64,000 bases of DNA, taken from positions 1 to 64,000 of the forward strand of contig NZ_JACDSF010000063.1 in assembly GCF_013449685.1 (NCBI RefSeq), given 5' to 3'. Position numbers and translations under genes: made by a program. This stretch comes from Pectobacterium brasiliense (GTDB lineage Bacteria > Pseudomonadota > Gammaproteobacteria > Enterobacterales > Enterobacteriaceae). Shown piece by piece: positions 7,838 to 16,532 of this stretch; within the stretch, counting starts at the first letter, position 1, and every line of letters starts with the position of its first letter. The notes under the pieces were generated by a model. That model had not been told where the DNA came from. It worked only from the letters and a program-made list of their open reading frames with translations, and ran no database searches.

Positions 7838-10800
7838 ATGATAAAAAAATTATTCGATCTGTTATCGATTTTTGGTGATAAGAAAGTAACGCCGACGGAA
7901 ACGTTGCTGCAAGAATCTCTCTTGCCGCTTGCAGAACTTGATAAAACGTTGTCGAAGAAAATATTTAATTATGTCATGACGGGCACCGAATCTGAGGTTC
8001 TTTATACCTTAAATCAGTTAGATTTTGATAAAACAATCGTCCTTCTGGACAAGCCGGGTTCAGTTGATTGGTACTATGTTCAAAATAATAATTTTAATTC
8101 CAGTGAATATAATAAAATAATCAGGCAGGCAAGGAACGCGCGTTATAAGCTCTATTCCATGGTAGGTCAAGGATTAACAAGTGAACAAACGGTACGTTTT
8201 GCGAAAGTATTAGCTGCGGCATGTCAGAATAAAAATATAAAAATAATAACTGACGAAGTGCCAAACTGGGTGGTTTATTTGCTCTGTGATGCGTTGGCCA
8301 CTACGTTGAAAAGCACATCTAATGAAAAGTTGAAATTACATCACCGTGCTGGTTGGAGCGTTCAATTTCTCGCTGAACTGGTTGCCAGTGAACAGCATGA
8401 TAAAAAAGGCGAGAATATTTTATTTGCTATTTTTGATCGGAAGGAAATAGGTGAATACTATAGCTCGGAGTTAGCGATTTTCTTTGAACTCCCTGATTTG
8501 CAGACATATATCGAAAATCATGCACAGTTTGTCCGCACGACGCTAGTGGACAAACTTTCTGCACCCGGCCAGATTCAGTTCCTGAAGTATTTATCCGACC
8601 GTGAAGTGTTGCGTGTTTTTTTCTCAGATGTCATTGTTAAATTAGCAATGGATCAGAAAAAGATGGTGCGCAGCGAAGCTGAACCGCTGCTGAATACTCT
8701 TCCCACGAATGATGTCAAAGCTCATCTGAGTGATATTCTTTTTAACGGAACGCCAAAACAGCGCTCTCAGGCTGCCGATCTCTTTGCCCGTCAGGGAGAA
8801 AATAAAGATATTTTAGAACAGGCATTACAGTTAGAAAAAAGTAAGGCAGTGATAAAAAATATCGAAAGTGCCATTACACGTTTTGACGTTGTTGATACGG
8901 CACAGGATATAGCACTCCCTGAATTACCTGAACTCACGTTGCTGGCTGATACGCCGTTGCCTGAAAGCGCAAAAGAGATTCTTGTCGAAAACCTGATGGA
9001 AATGGTGGAAACGGCAAGAATAAATGCGGAAAAAGAAATAGAACAAAATAAAACGAATGCGTACAAATATAAATGGGCGCAAGAACATTATGCTAAATTA
9101 AAAAAATTAAGTGCTGAACATTGCCGTGCTTTAGTTGATAAGCTTAATCATGGTAATAATAAATTATCTAGTGAAGATATTAGCATCATTAAACATAAAA
9201 AACGTATTAGCAACCTTCCTGAATTTACGTTTTATCATGCCATGAGAGTTATTTTTGGCAATATGCATACGTACTTCAATCTAGTCACTGCTCGAATAGA
9301 AAATGAAACTCCCACTCATATTATTGCTGGATTGGAATTACGACAAATTGAAGGTGTTTTGCAGGCGTTGGCATGCCCAGAACCTGCACGGATCGCTGCC
9401 TCGTTATGTTTAGAATCTTATAACCATGGGTTGAGACTATTTCCTAAACCGGAACAGCTCTGGCCTTTTTTCTCTCAACATCCAGACTATATCGCCGAAG
9501 CGTTGGGGCTATTGCCGAATAAGAGCGACAATAGATATCGCCAATTTGAATTGGGTCAGGCTTTTGAGCTGCTTGATAAATTCCCTGCTATTCCCGCGCA
9601 GTTTATTCCGCGCATTATGGAACTGGCTTTAGGCGAGAATAAAACGTTCCGCGTGAGTGCGCAGAAGTTGCTCGAAAAATTGCCGAATGTGCATGTGAAT
9701 GCGCAGGAAAGCCTACATTCCGCAAAACAAGAAATCCGTATTACCACGATCGAGTGGCTTGCGCGAATAAAACATAAAGACAGTATCGCGCCGCTTTATG
9801 CATTGTTAAAAAAAGAGAAGAGAGAAACCGTCCGAGCTGCATTGCTGGCGGCGCTAGAGCAATTTGGTGAGGATATCTCACCGTATTTATCCGAAAAGGT
9901 ATTGCGTGACGAAGCGTTGAAGGGACTGAAAGCAAGCCCGCCTACGAGCATGAGCTGGTTTGACTATAACGCGATACCGCCATTGAAATGGGAAAACGGT
10001 AAGGCCGTCGATGCCGACATTATCAAATGGTGGATAATTCTGGCGGTGAAATTAAAAATGCCCGCAGGTAACACGTTATTGCAACGCTATGTCGGGTTAT
10101 TAGCCAAAGAGAGCCAGCATAAGCTGGGCCACTTTATTCTACATGCGTTTATCACGCAGGATGTAAAAAATCCGTCGCTGGAAGACGCGATATCGGAAGC
10201 GCATAAGGATGCGCCCGCACGTTTAAAAACGTATCAGTATTATCTTGAGCGTTACCCTGAGTATTACCAAAAATATGAGCATTACACGCTGGAGCAGGCG
10301 GCTGAGGAAATAAAAAATGAAGTCCTGCGGCGCTATTTAGGTTCTGCCATCGCGGATAAAGGTATGTTGGCGTTGATTGGTCGTATCGAGGGCCATGTTG
10401 CCGTCTCCGCATTACGCAACTACATGCGTGACCATTATCAGCGTCGTTCACAGATTGAAGCGATGATCAGCGCGATGGCGATTAGCGACGATCCGCTCAT
10501 TATCCAATTGTTGCTCTCTCTTTCACGCCGCTACCGCACTGCGGCGATTCAGGAAAAGGCGCGTGAGCTAGTCAAAGAGATTGCCGATCGCAATGGCTGG
10601 AGCGCGGATGAGCTGGCCGATCGCACGATCCCTACGGCGGGGTTGGATGAAACGGGTACGCTGGTGCTGGAATACGGCGAGCGGATCTTTACTGCGCGCA
10701 TGGACAACAAACAGAAGTTGGTGCTCCTTAACCCGGAAGGGAAAGAGATTAAAGCTCTGCCTGCGGCGCGCAAAACGGATAACGAAGAGCAGATAAAAGA

Positions 10801-11581
10801 AGCGAAAAAGCTGTTCTCATCGAGCAAAAAAGAGCTGAAACAGGTGATCGACTTGCAAACTGCACGTTTGTATGAATCGATGTGTGCTCAGCGCCAATGG
10901 TCGAGTGAGGACTGGCAGACTTACATCATGGGTCACCCTGTGATGCGCCCGCTGATTGAGCGCTTGGTGTGGCAAGAGGTGAAGGATGAGAAGGTACTCA
11001 ATACCTTCAGGCCAACGGATGACGGCTGCTTAATTAATCTTGAAGACGATGAAGTTGAACTATCGAACGGTACGCTGATTCAGTTTGCGCATGCCGCTAT
11101 TGTCGATAACGAGACGCGTGAAGCCTGGCTCGCACATTTTAAGGATTATAAAGTGGCGTTCTTGTTCTCGCAGATGGTACACAAGCTGCCCGAACTCGAT
11201 CGTAAACTGGTTGAAATTGAGGACAAAAAAGGGTGGTTGACCGATACGTTCACGCTGCGCGGCGTCTTAACCAAAATGGGATATCAGCGCGCGCCAGCGG
11301 AAGATGGTGGGTCATTTAGCCATTATTATAAGCATTTCAGTAGCTTGAATTTGTACGTCAATATTGGGTTTAGCGGTAGCTACGTGCCAGAAGAAAATAT
11401 TCCGGCGGTCTTGTTTGATTTGAGCTTTGAGAAAAATCAGCAAAATTATTGGGATCGCAACAATCTGGCGTTACAGGATGTCCCCCCCATTTTACTGGCA
11501 GAAAGCTATGCCGATTACCTGAAAGCCGCAGATGCTTGCTCGGGATACGATGCCGACTGGGAAAGCAAAACGCCTTGGTAA
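7838..11581 (+). CDS. yehI: DUF4132 giant protein, YehI-like; first gene of the yeh-type operon
   Basis: A 1247-residue predicted soluble protein corresponding to E. coli YehI (about 1200 residues; the family was once annotated as a molybdate-metabolism regulator on weak grounds). No signal peptide. The middle contains HEAT-like helical repeats (for example around residues 650-690, RITTIEWLARIKHKDSIAPL). A DUF4132 domain lies at about 940-1080 with the strand-rich VLEYGERIFTARMDNKQKLV and the helix VIDLQTARLYESMCAQRQW. A further conserved segment follows to the C-terminus. The first half is more AT-rich than the neighbouring backbone genes, suggesting separate ancestry. It heads a five-gene same-strand run and may be the substrate-recognition or scaffold component for the MoxR ATPase and VWA protein. 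The function is unproven. Confidence 0.8.
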   Translation: MIKKLFDLLSIFGDKKVTPTETLLQESLLPLAELDKTLSKKIFNYVMTGTESEVLYTLNQLDFDKTIVLLDKPGSVDWYYVQNNNFNSSEYNKIIRQARNARYKLYSMVGQGLTSEQTVRFAKVLAAACQNKNIKIITDEVPNWVVYLLCDALATTLKSTSNEKLKLHHRAGWSVQFLAELVASEQHDKKGENILFAIFDRKEIGEYYSSELAIFFELPDLQTYIENHAQFVRTTLVDKLSAPGQIQFLKYLSDREVLRVFFSDVIVKLAMDQKKMVRSEAEPLLNTLPTNDVKAHLSDILFNGTPKQRSQAADLFARQGENKDILEQALQLEKSKAVIKNIESAITRFDVVDTAQDIALPELPELTLLADTPLPESAKEILVENLMEMVETARINAEKEIEQNKTNAYKYKWAQEHYAKLKKLSAEHCRALVDKLNHGNNKLSSEDISIIKHKKRISNLPEFTFYHAMRVIFGNMHTYFNLVTARIENETPTHIIAGLELRQIEGVLQALACPEPARIAASLCLESYNHGLRLFPKPEQLWPFFSQHPDYIAEALGLLPNKSDNRYRQFELGQAFELLDKFPAIPAQFIPRIMELALGENKTFRVSAQKLLEKLPNVHVNAQESLHSAKQEIRITTIEWLARIKHKDSIAPLYALLKKEKRETVRAALLAALEQFGEDISPYLSEKVLRDEALKGLKASPPTSMSWFDYNAIPPLKWENGKAVDADIIKWWIILAVKLKMPAGNTLLQRYVGLLAKESQHKLGHFILHAFITQDVKNPSLEDAISEAHKDAPARLKTYQYYLERYPEYYQKYEHYTLEQAAEEIKNEVLRRYLGSAIADKGMLALIGRIEGHVAVSALRNYMRDHYQRRSQIEAMISAMAISDDPLIIQLLLSLSRRYRTAAIQEKARELVKEIADRNGWSADELADRTIPTAGLDETGTLVLEYGERIFTARMDNKQKLVLLNPEGKEIKALPAARKTDNEEQIKEAKKLFSSSKKELKQVIDLQTARLYESMCAQRQWSSEDWQTYIMGHPVMRPLIERLVWQEVKDEKVLNTFRPTDDGCLINLEDDEVELSNGTLIQFAHAAIVDNETREAWLAHFKDYKVAFLFSQMVHKLPELDRKLVEIEDKKGWLTDTFTLRGVLTKMGYQRAPAEDGGSFSHYYKHFSSLNLYVNIGFSGSYVPEENIPAVLFDLSFEKNQQNYWDRNNLALQDVPPILLAESYADYLKAADACSGYDADWESKTPW

Positions 11582-11592
11582 TCCGCTTATGG

Positions 11593-11615
11593 AGCCAGTA
11601 CGCCTTGTGCTGGCT
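11593..11615 (+). other. Intercistronic hairpin between yehI and yehL
   Basis: AGCCAGTAC (11593-11601) pairs with GTGCTGGCT (11607-11615) with one G-T pair and a 5-base loop. Only a weak T-rich stretch follows, so it could be a partial terminator or an RNA-processing site setting different levels for yehI and the downstream genes. Confidence 0.4.
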
Positions 11616-11650
11616 TCGTTCATTATTTTGTGGCGAACAGAGACACGAAC

Positions 11651-12760
11651 ATGGAAAAACACTCACCGATAGCCAACGATGTGCTGCGTCAACATGCCGA
11701 AATCCGCTTTGCTGATGAATTAGCCCGCCTGACCAACGCGGACGAAAATAACCCGAAGCCGCGGGGCTGGCTGCGCTCGCCTCGTGCGGTGCGCCAGTTT
11801 ATTTTAGGTGACGATGCCTTAGGGATTTCCGCGAAATTTTTTGGCGATAACGCGCTGGTCGACCGAGCGATTGTGACGCTGCTGGGGAAACAAGGGTTGA
11901 TGTTGGTTGGTGAACCCGGAACCGCGAAATCGATGCTGTCTGAGCTGTTTGCGGCGGCGATCTCGGGAGATTCCGGCTTGACCATTCAAGGCACGGCGGG
12001 AACGACGGAAGATCATATCAAGTACTCATGGAACTATGCGCTGCTGCTTGCTGAAGGCCCCACCGAGCGGGCGCTGATCGGTTCACCGCTCTATCAGGGA
12101 ATGATGCAAGGCAGGATTGTCCGTTTTGAGGAAATCACCCGCTGCCCGCCAGAAATTCAAGATGTTCTGGTTTCTTTGATGTCTGAAAAACAGCTGATGA
12201 TCCCTGAAATGGGCGAGCAAGGGCGGATCAGTGCCAAACCCGGCTTTAACCTGATTGGTACGGCTAACCTGCGCGATCGCGGCGTACATGAAATGTCAGC
12301 GGCATTAAAACGACGCTTTAACTTTGAAACGGTGAGGCCGATTCAAGATCCTGAATTCGAGATCGCGCTAATTCAAACGCAGCTTACGCGTGAATTGGGC
12401 GATTTGGCTGCGCTTGTCACCGTGCCACCGAGCGTCATCGAATTGCTGGTGACCACCTTCCAGGAACTGCGCTCGGGCAATACACGCGACGGCGGCAGCA
12501 TCAAAACGCCGGATGCGGTGATGTCGAGTGCGGAAGCGGTCAACATTGCCTATGCCTCCGCGCTTGAGGCGCATTATCTGGGTGATAGCACGCTGAATGC
12601 GGGCGCTATCGCACGCCAGATTATCGGCGTGGTATTAAAAGATAATCCTGACGATGCAAAACGTATGCGCTACTACGTTGATAACGTGGCGCGAGAAAGG
12701 GCAAAAAGCAGCGATGACTGGAAAGCGTTTTATGATGCCTCACGACAGTTTTGGAAGTAA
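11651..12760 (+). CDS. yehL: MoxR-type AAA+ ATPase, YehL-like
   Basis: A 369-residue AAA+ protein of the MoxR group, whose members typically work with a VWA protein as a metal- or protein-maturation chaperone. Seen: Walker A GEPGTAKS at residues 87-94, Walker B-region FEEITRCPPEIQDVLVSLM, sensor-1 region FNLIGTANLRDRGV, and the sensor-2 helix region of the lid domain. The start at 11651 (MEKHSPI) is chosen over an in-frame GTG at 11630. Neither has a strong ribosome site. It lies 69 bases after yehI and 59 before yehM. The gene order ATPase, DUF5682, VWA, SWIM matches E. coli yehL-M-P-Q, supporting one functional complex. Confidence 0.87.
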   Translation: MEKHSPIANDVLRQHAEIRFADELARLTNADENNPKPRGWLRSPRAVRQFILGDDALGISAKFFGDNALVDRAIVTLLGKQGLMLVGEPGTAKSMLSELFAAAISGDSGLTIQGTAGTTEDHIKYSWNYALLLAEGPTERALIGSPLYQGMMQGRIVRFEEITRCPPEIQDVLVSLMSEKQLMIPEMGEQGRISAKPGFNLIGTANLRDRGVHEMSAALKRRFNFETVRPIQDPEFEIALIQTQLTRELGDLAALVTVPPSVIELLVTTFQELRSGNTRDGGSIKTPDAVMSSAEAVNIAYASALEAHYLGDSTLNAGAIARQIIGVVLKDNPDDAKRMRYYVDNVARERAKSSDDWKAFYDASRQFWK

Positions 12761-12819
12761 GGCCGTGGCCAATTGTTGTTGATAATTTCACGGACATTTT
12801 TTCATGAGGAAACGCGCTG

Positions 12820-15384
12820 GTGAGTCTCTCAAACATCGTATTGCCCGCACGAATGGAACAGGCGCTGGCAACATGGGATTTCTTGCAGTCGCAGCAGATC
12901 TATTTTGCGCCGGTTCGCCACCATAGCCCAGCGTGTGCCTATGGCCTGCTGTCATTGATTGACGATATCCAGCCCGATCACATTTTGATTGAGGCACCGG
13001 TCAGTTTTAATCACCTATTGCCCGATTTGCTTCATCCTGACGCCAAGCCTCCTATCGCGGTGATGGGGCAGGCTGACGTTCACGCCCGCGAGCCGCAAGA
13101 GGGTGAAACACCGCAAGCGACCACGCGCAGCGCTTTTTTCCCTTTTTGTGACTATTCGCCCGAATGGGTTGCGCTGCACGCGGGGCATTGTCACAACGCG
13201 ACACTACGCTTTATTGATTTGCCGTGGGTTGAGCAAATCGCGATTGAGGAGCGTCAGAATGACGCCAGTCAGAGCCTGCAAGCGGAACGTTATCTCGCCC
13301 ATAGCCAGTTCATTTCAGCACTCGCAAAAAAATGCTATTGCCGCGATCACGATGACTTGTGGGAGCATTTATTTGAACTACGTTCGATTGAGGCGCTGAC
13401 CGACTGGCAAGCGCTTTTCCGCGATACGCTGGTCTGGTGCGCGTTGGCGCGACTGGATTATGAGCCTCAGGTTTTGGAAGCTGAGGGATCTGCACAGCGT
13501 GAGGCGCATATGCTCGCCGCTATCATGCAGATTCGTGCTGAAAATCCAACGGGGAAAATTCTGGTTGTCACCGGCGGTTTTCATTCGCTGGCGCTGCTCG
13601 AAGGGCTGTCTCACGACGGGAAATCGTTCAATGCCTTCACAGATACCGCGAAGAAGCAGTACCAAAAACAGCTTAAGCAGGCGGAAAACGACAGTGCGTG
13701 GCTCATCCGCTACAGCTTTGACAGATTAGATGCGCTCAACGGGTATGCCTCCGGCATGCCTGCGCCTGCGTACTACCAGCGAAGCTGGCAGATGCTTATG
13801 GCACAGCGGGATGATCGGGTGGGGGAAGCGGGGCCGCCACCGCTCACGACCGAGGAATACCGCAATAATATGGGGATGCGTTTTTTGTCTGAGGTTGCCA
13901 GCCTGCTCCGCACTAAATCTTTTGACGATCCGCCCAGCTATATCACGGTAAAGAATGCCGTCGAGCAGAGCGTACGGTTAGCGGCATTGCGCGGGCATGA
14001 AGGCCCCGGCCGTTACGACCTGCTGGATGGGCTACAAAGTAGTTTTATCAAAGGCAGTATCGATGATGCGCAGCGCGATCTGTGGCTTGAGATTAACAAG
14101 GTGTTCTCCGGCCATACGTTAGGACAGATCCCGGCAGGCAGCGCAACGCCTCCGCTGGTTGCTGAAACCTATCGGTTAGCGAAATACTATCGTTTTAAAC
14201 TTGATGACACGCTCGTCAAACTGAGCCGTTTGGATATCTATCGCAACCCGCAGCATCGTGCCCGCAGCCGCTTTCTTCATCTGCTGAGCTTCCTTGAGGT
14301 GGGCTTTGCAACGCGCAGTCATGGCCCTGATTTTTTGAGCGGTCACAATCTCGATCTGCTATTTGAAGAATGGCACTATGCGTGGACTCCGTCGATCGAA
14401 GGGCGACTGATTACGCTCTCGGAGAAGGGAAGCCAGCTCGAAGCGATTGCCATCGATAAACTACTCTATCTGGAAAAGCAGTTAGCGGAACAGGGGCAGA
14501 ATCGGTCGAGCAAGAATGCGGTACAGGTGCTGATTCAGGCGGCGCTATTGGGCCTACAGTCGCGTTTAGCTGGGCTATTCCGCTTATTGCATGACGATAT
14601 ACACAACGATTTTCGGTTAAGTTCGCTCGTGGAATGCGGGCATAGTCTGATTCATCTCTGGCGCGGGCGTGATTTTCTTGGTTTACGCACTCAGCCTGAG
14701 TTAACTCAACTGCTGTTTAAGCTGGTTCCACAGGCACTGTTTTGCTTACCGACCATCGCTGCGGGTGATGAATCACAGCAGGAAGAACATTTCACCGCAT
14801 TGCTTGCCTTGCGTGAGCTGATTGAATTTATTCCTACGCTCGATCCCTCTAGTAACGCCAGTCGCGATTTTTACCACCAATTGCAGCAGATCGCCCCTGA
14901 ATTAAAGGACGTGCCTTTGTTAAAAGGGACGGTTGATGCGCTGCGCTATCTCGGTGATGACATTGATGAACGCACGCTTGATGACAATTTATCGAACGTC
15001 TTTAGTCAGGGTAGCGATCCCGAGCAGGCGGTTCGCTATTTTGTGGGATTAATGCGCGTCGCCCCTGAGCTGATTATCAAAACGCCGCGTTTGGTTGATA
15101 AGTTAAATGCGCTCATGTCGCAGTGGGATGATGACCGTTTTCTGCATGTGTTGCCCGACCTACGCTTTGCTTTCAGCCAACTCACACCGAAGCAGAATGC
15201 GACGTTAGCGAGCTATATCGCCGAGCAATGCGGCTTCTCTGAGCCGGAAATGCATCTTTGGCAAATGGACTTCACGGAGCAGGAACTGCTACAGACGATG
15301 CAGTTAAACCAAAAGCTGCAACAGCAGTTGGCGGAAGACGATTTACTGTCATGGTATGAAAAAGAGAAGGGTGCAGTCCGATGA
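12820..15384 (+). CDS. yehM: DUF5682 protein, YehM-like
   Basis: An 854-residue soluble protein, family DUF5682. The N-terminal 300 residues look like an alpha/beta enzyme domain: YFAPVRHHSPACA near residue 30, HILIEAP, then VVTGGFHSLALLEGL near residue 250. The RHHSP and GGFH motifs resemble putative metal-binding positions of the broad EreA/ChaN/TraB-like superfamily, which is inference. The C-terminal two thirds are helical. It begins with GTG at 12820, preceded by GAGGA 9 bases upstream. Its stop overlaps the next start by 4 bases (ATGA), so it is translationally coupled to the VWA gene. It is the most plausible catalytic member of the system besides the ATPase. Confidence 0.8.
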   Translation: MSLSNIVLPARMEQALATWDFLQSQQIYFAPVRHHSPACAYGLLSLIDDIQPDHILIEAPVSFNHLLPDLLHPDAKPPIAVMGQADVHAREPQEGETPQATTRSAFFPFCDYSPEWVALHAGHCHNATLRFIDLPWVEQIAIEERQNDASQSLQAERYLAHSQFISALAKKCYCRDHDDLWEHLFELRSIEALTDWQALFRDTLVWCALARLDYEPQVLEAEGSAQREAHMLAAIMQIRAENPTGKILVVTGGFHSLALLEGLSHDGKSFNAFTDTAKKQYQKQLKQAENDSAWLIRYSFDRLDALNGYASGMPAPAYYQRSWQMLMAQRDDRVGEAGPPPLTTEEYRNNMGMRFLSEVASLLRTKSFDDPPSYITVKNAVEQSVRLAALRGHEGPGRYDLLDGLQSSFIKGSIDDAQRDLWLEINKVFSGHTLGQIPAGSATPPLVAETYRLAKYYRFKLDDTLVKLSRLDIYRNPQHRARSRFLHLLSFLEVGFATRSHGPDFLSGHNLDLLFEEWHYAWTPSIEGRLITLSEKGSQLEAIAIDKLLYLEKQLAEQGQNRSSKNAVQVLIQAALLGLQSRLAGLFRLLHDDIHNDFRLSSLVECGHSLIHLWRGRDFLGLRTQPELTQLLFKLVPQALFCLPTIAAGDESQQEEHFTALLALRELIEFIPTLDPSSNASRDFYHQLQQIAPELKDVPLLKGTVDALRYLGDDIDERTLDDNLSNVFSQGSDPEQAVRYFVGLMRVAPELIIKTPRLVDKLNALMSQWDDDRFLHVLPDLRFAFSQLTPKQNATLASYIAEQCGFSEPEMHLWQMDFTEQELLQTMQLNQKLQQQLAEDDLLSWYEKEKGAVR

Positions 15385-16532
15385 GTGCGCAAGATCCGCA
15401 GTCTGATGATAAAGAAAAAAACGGCAAACGCTGGCGATTGATTCTGGGCCACTACGCCGACGAGGCATTAGGTAACGCGGCGTTTGATGCGAATGACCTG
15501 AAAGTTGAGCGTACTCTGGATTATCTCTATCGCCGAGAATATCAGCGTCGTGGGCTTAAGCAGGAAGGAGGGCGGCACGGCTCTTTGGATCAGTCTCAAC
15601 TGACGGCGGTTAACTGGCTCAATCAGGCGCGTAAATTGTTCCCCAGCAGCACGTTTGAGCGAATGCAATCGCAAGCAATTGAACGCTATGAAATCTCGCA
15701 TTTATTCAACGATCCACAGGCTCTGCAAGCGATGGAACCCACGCCCGCGCTGGCTAAGGCGCTATTGAGCTTGCGTGGACGGATGAATGAACAAACGCGT
15801 GAAGCGGTGCGCGACATTATTCGCAAGGTGGTCGATGAGATATTACGCACGCTGAGGCCGACGTTTACGAATGCGCTTACCGGTCGCCGGAATCGATTCC
15901 GACGTTCACCTGTCGCCAGCAGTCAAAATTTTGACTGGCGTGCCACGATTGCGGCCAATCTTAAGCACTTTGATCGTGATAAGAACCGGCTGGTCATTGA
16001 AACACCGCATTTTAATTCACGCATGCAGCGGCATATGCCGTGGGATGTTATTTTGTGCGTCGACCAAAGTGCTTCGATGTCCAGTTCGGTGATGTATGCA
16101 GCGGTCTGCGCCAGCATTCTGGCGGCGCTGCCTGCGGTACGGGTTTCATTGATTGTATTTGATACACAGGTGGTTGATTTATCGCATCTTGCCCACGATC
16201 CGGTTGAGGTGCTGATGACGGTGCAACTGGGAGGCGGGACGAATATTGCGCAGGCCATGCAGTACTGCGAACAGCGAGTACAAAACCCGAAACGCACCAT
16301 CGTGACGTTAATCAGCGACTTTGAAGAAGGCGGTGCGCTGAATCGCCTGCTCAGTTGCGTGCAGCGCATGCACAGTCAGCAGATCACGTTGTTAGGGCTT
16401 GCCGCGCTTGATGATGCCGCACAGCCGGTATACGACACCGCAATCGGGCAAAAGCTGGCCGATCGCGGCATGCATGTTGCGGCGCTGACGCCGGAGCACT
16501 TTGCGCAGTGGCTGGCGGAGGTGATGCGATGA
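15381..16532 (+). CDS. yehP: VWA-domain protein, YehP-like
   Basis: A 383-residue protein with a basic helical N-terminal region (about 1-200) and a C-terminal von Willebrand factor A domain. The metal-ion-dependent adhesion site is intact: D228-Q-S230-A-S232 in ILCVDQSASMS, the Thr in LGGGTNIAQAM, and the Asp in TLISDFEEGG. Such domains bind partner proteins through Mg2+ and are the usual partner of MoxR ATPases such as the yehL product three genes upstream. No signal peptide, so cytoplasmic. Start and stop both overlap neighbours by 4 bases (ATGA at 15381 and 16529), giving tight coupling from yehM to yehQ. Confidence 0.88.
   Translation: MSAQDPQSDDKEKNGKRWRLILGHYADEALGNAAFDANDLKVERTLDYLYRREYQRRGLKQEGGRHGSLDQSQLTAVNWLNQARKLFPSSTFERMQSQAIERYEISHLFNDPQALQAMEPTPALAKALLSLRGRMNEQTREAVRDIIRKVVDEILRTLRPTFTNALTGRRNRFRRSPVASSQNFDWRATIAANLKHFDRDKNRLVIETPHFNSRMQRHMPWDVILCVDQSASMSSSVMYAAVCASILAALPAVRVSLIVFDTQVVDLSHLAHDPVEVLMTVQLGGGTNIAQAMQYCEQRVQNPKRTIVTLISDFEEGGALNRLLSCVQRMHSQQITLLGLAALDDAAQPVYDTAIGQKLADRGMHVAALTPEHFAQWLAEVMR

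Noticed and set aside
7838-11581. Calling the DUF4132 protein a molybdate regulator
   Set aside because: That old name for YehI-like proteins is not supported by any DNA-binding or molybdate-binding motif seen here.
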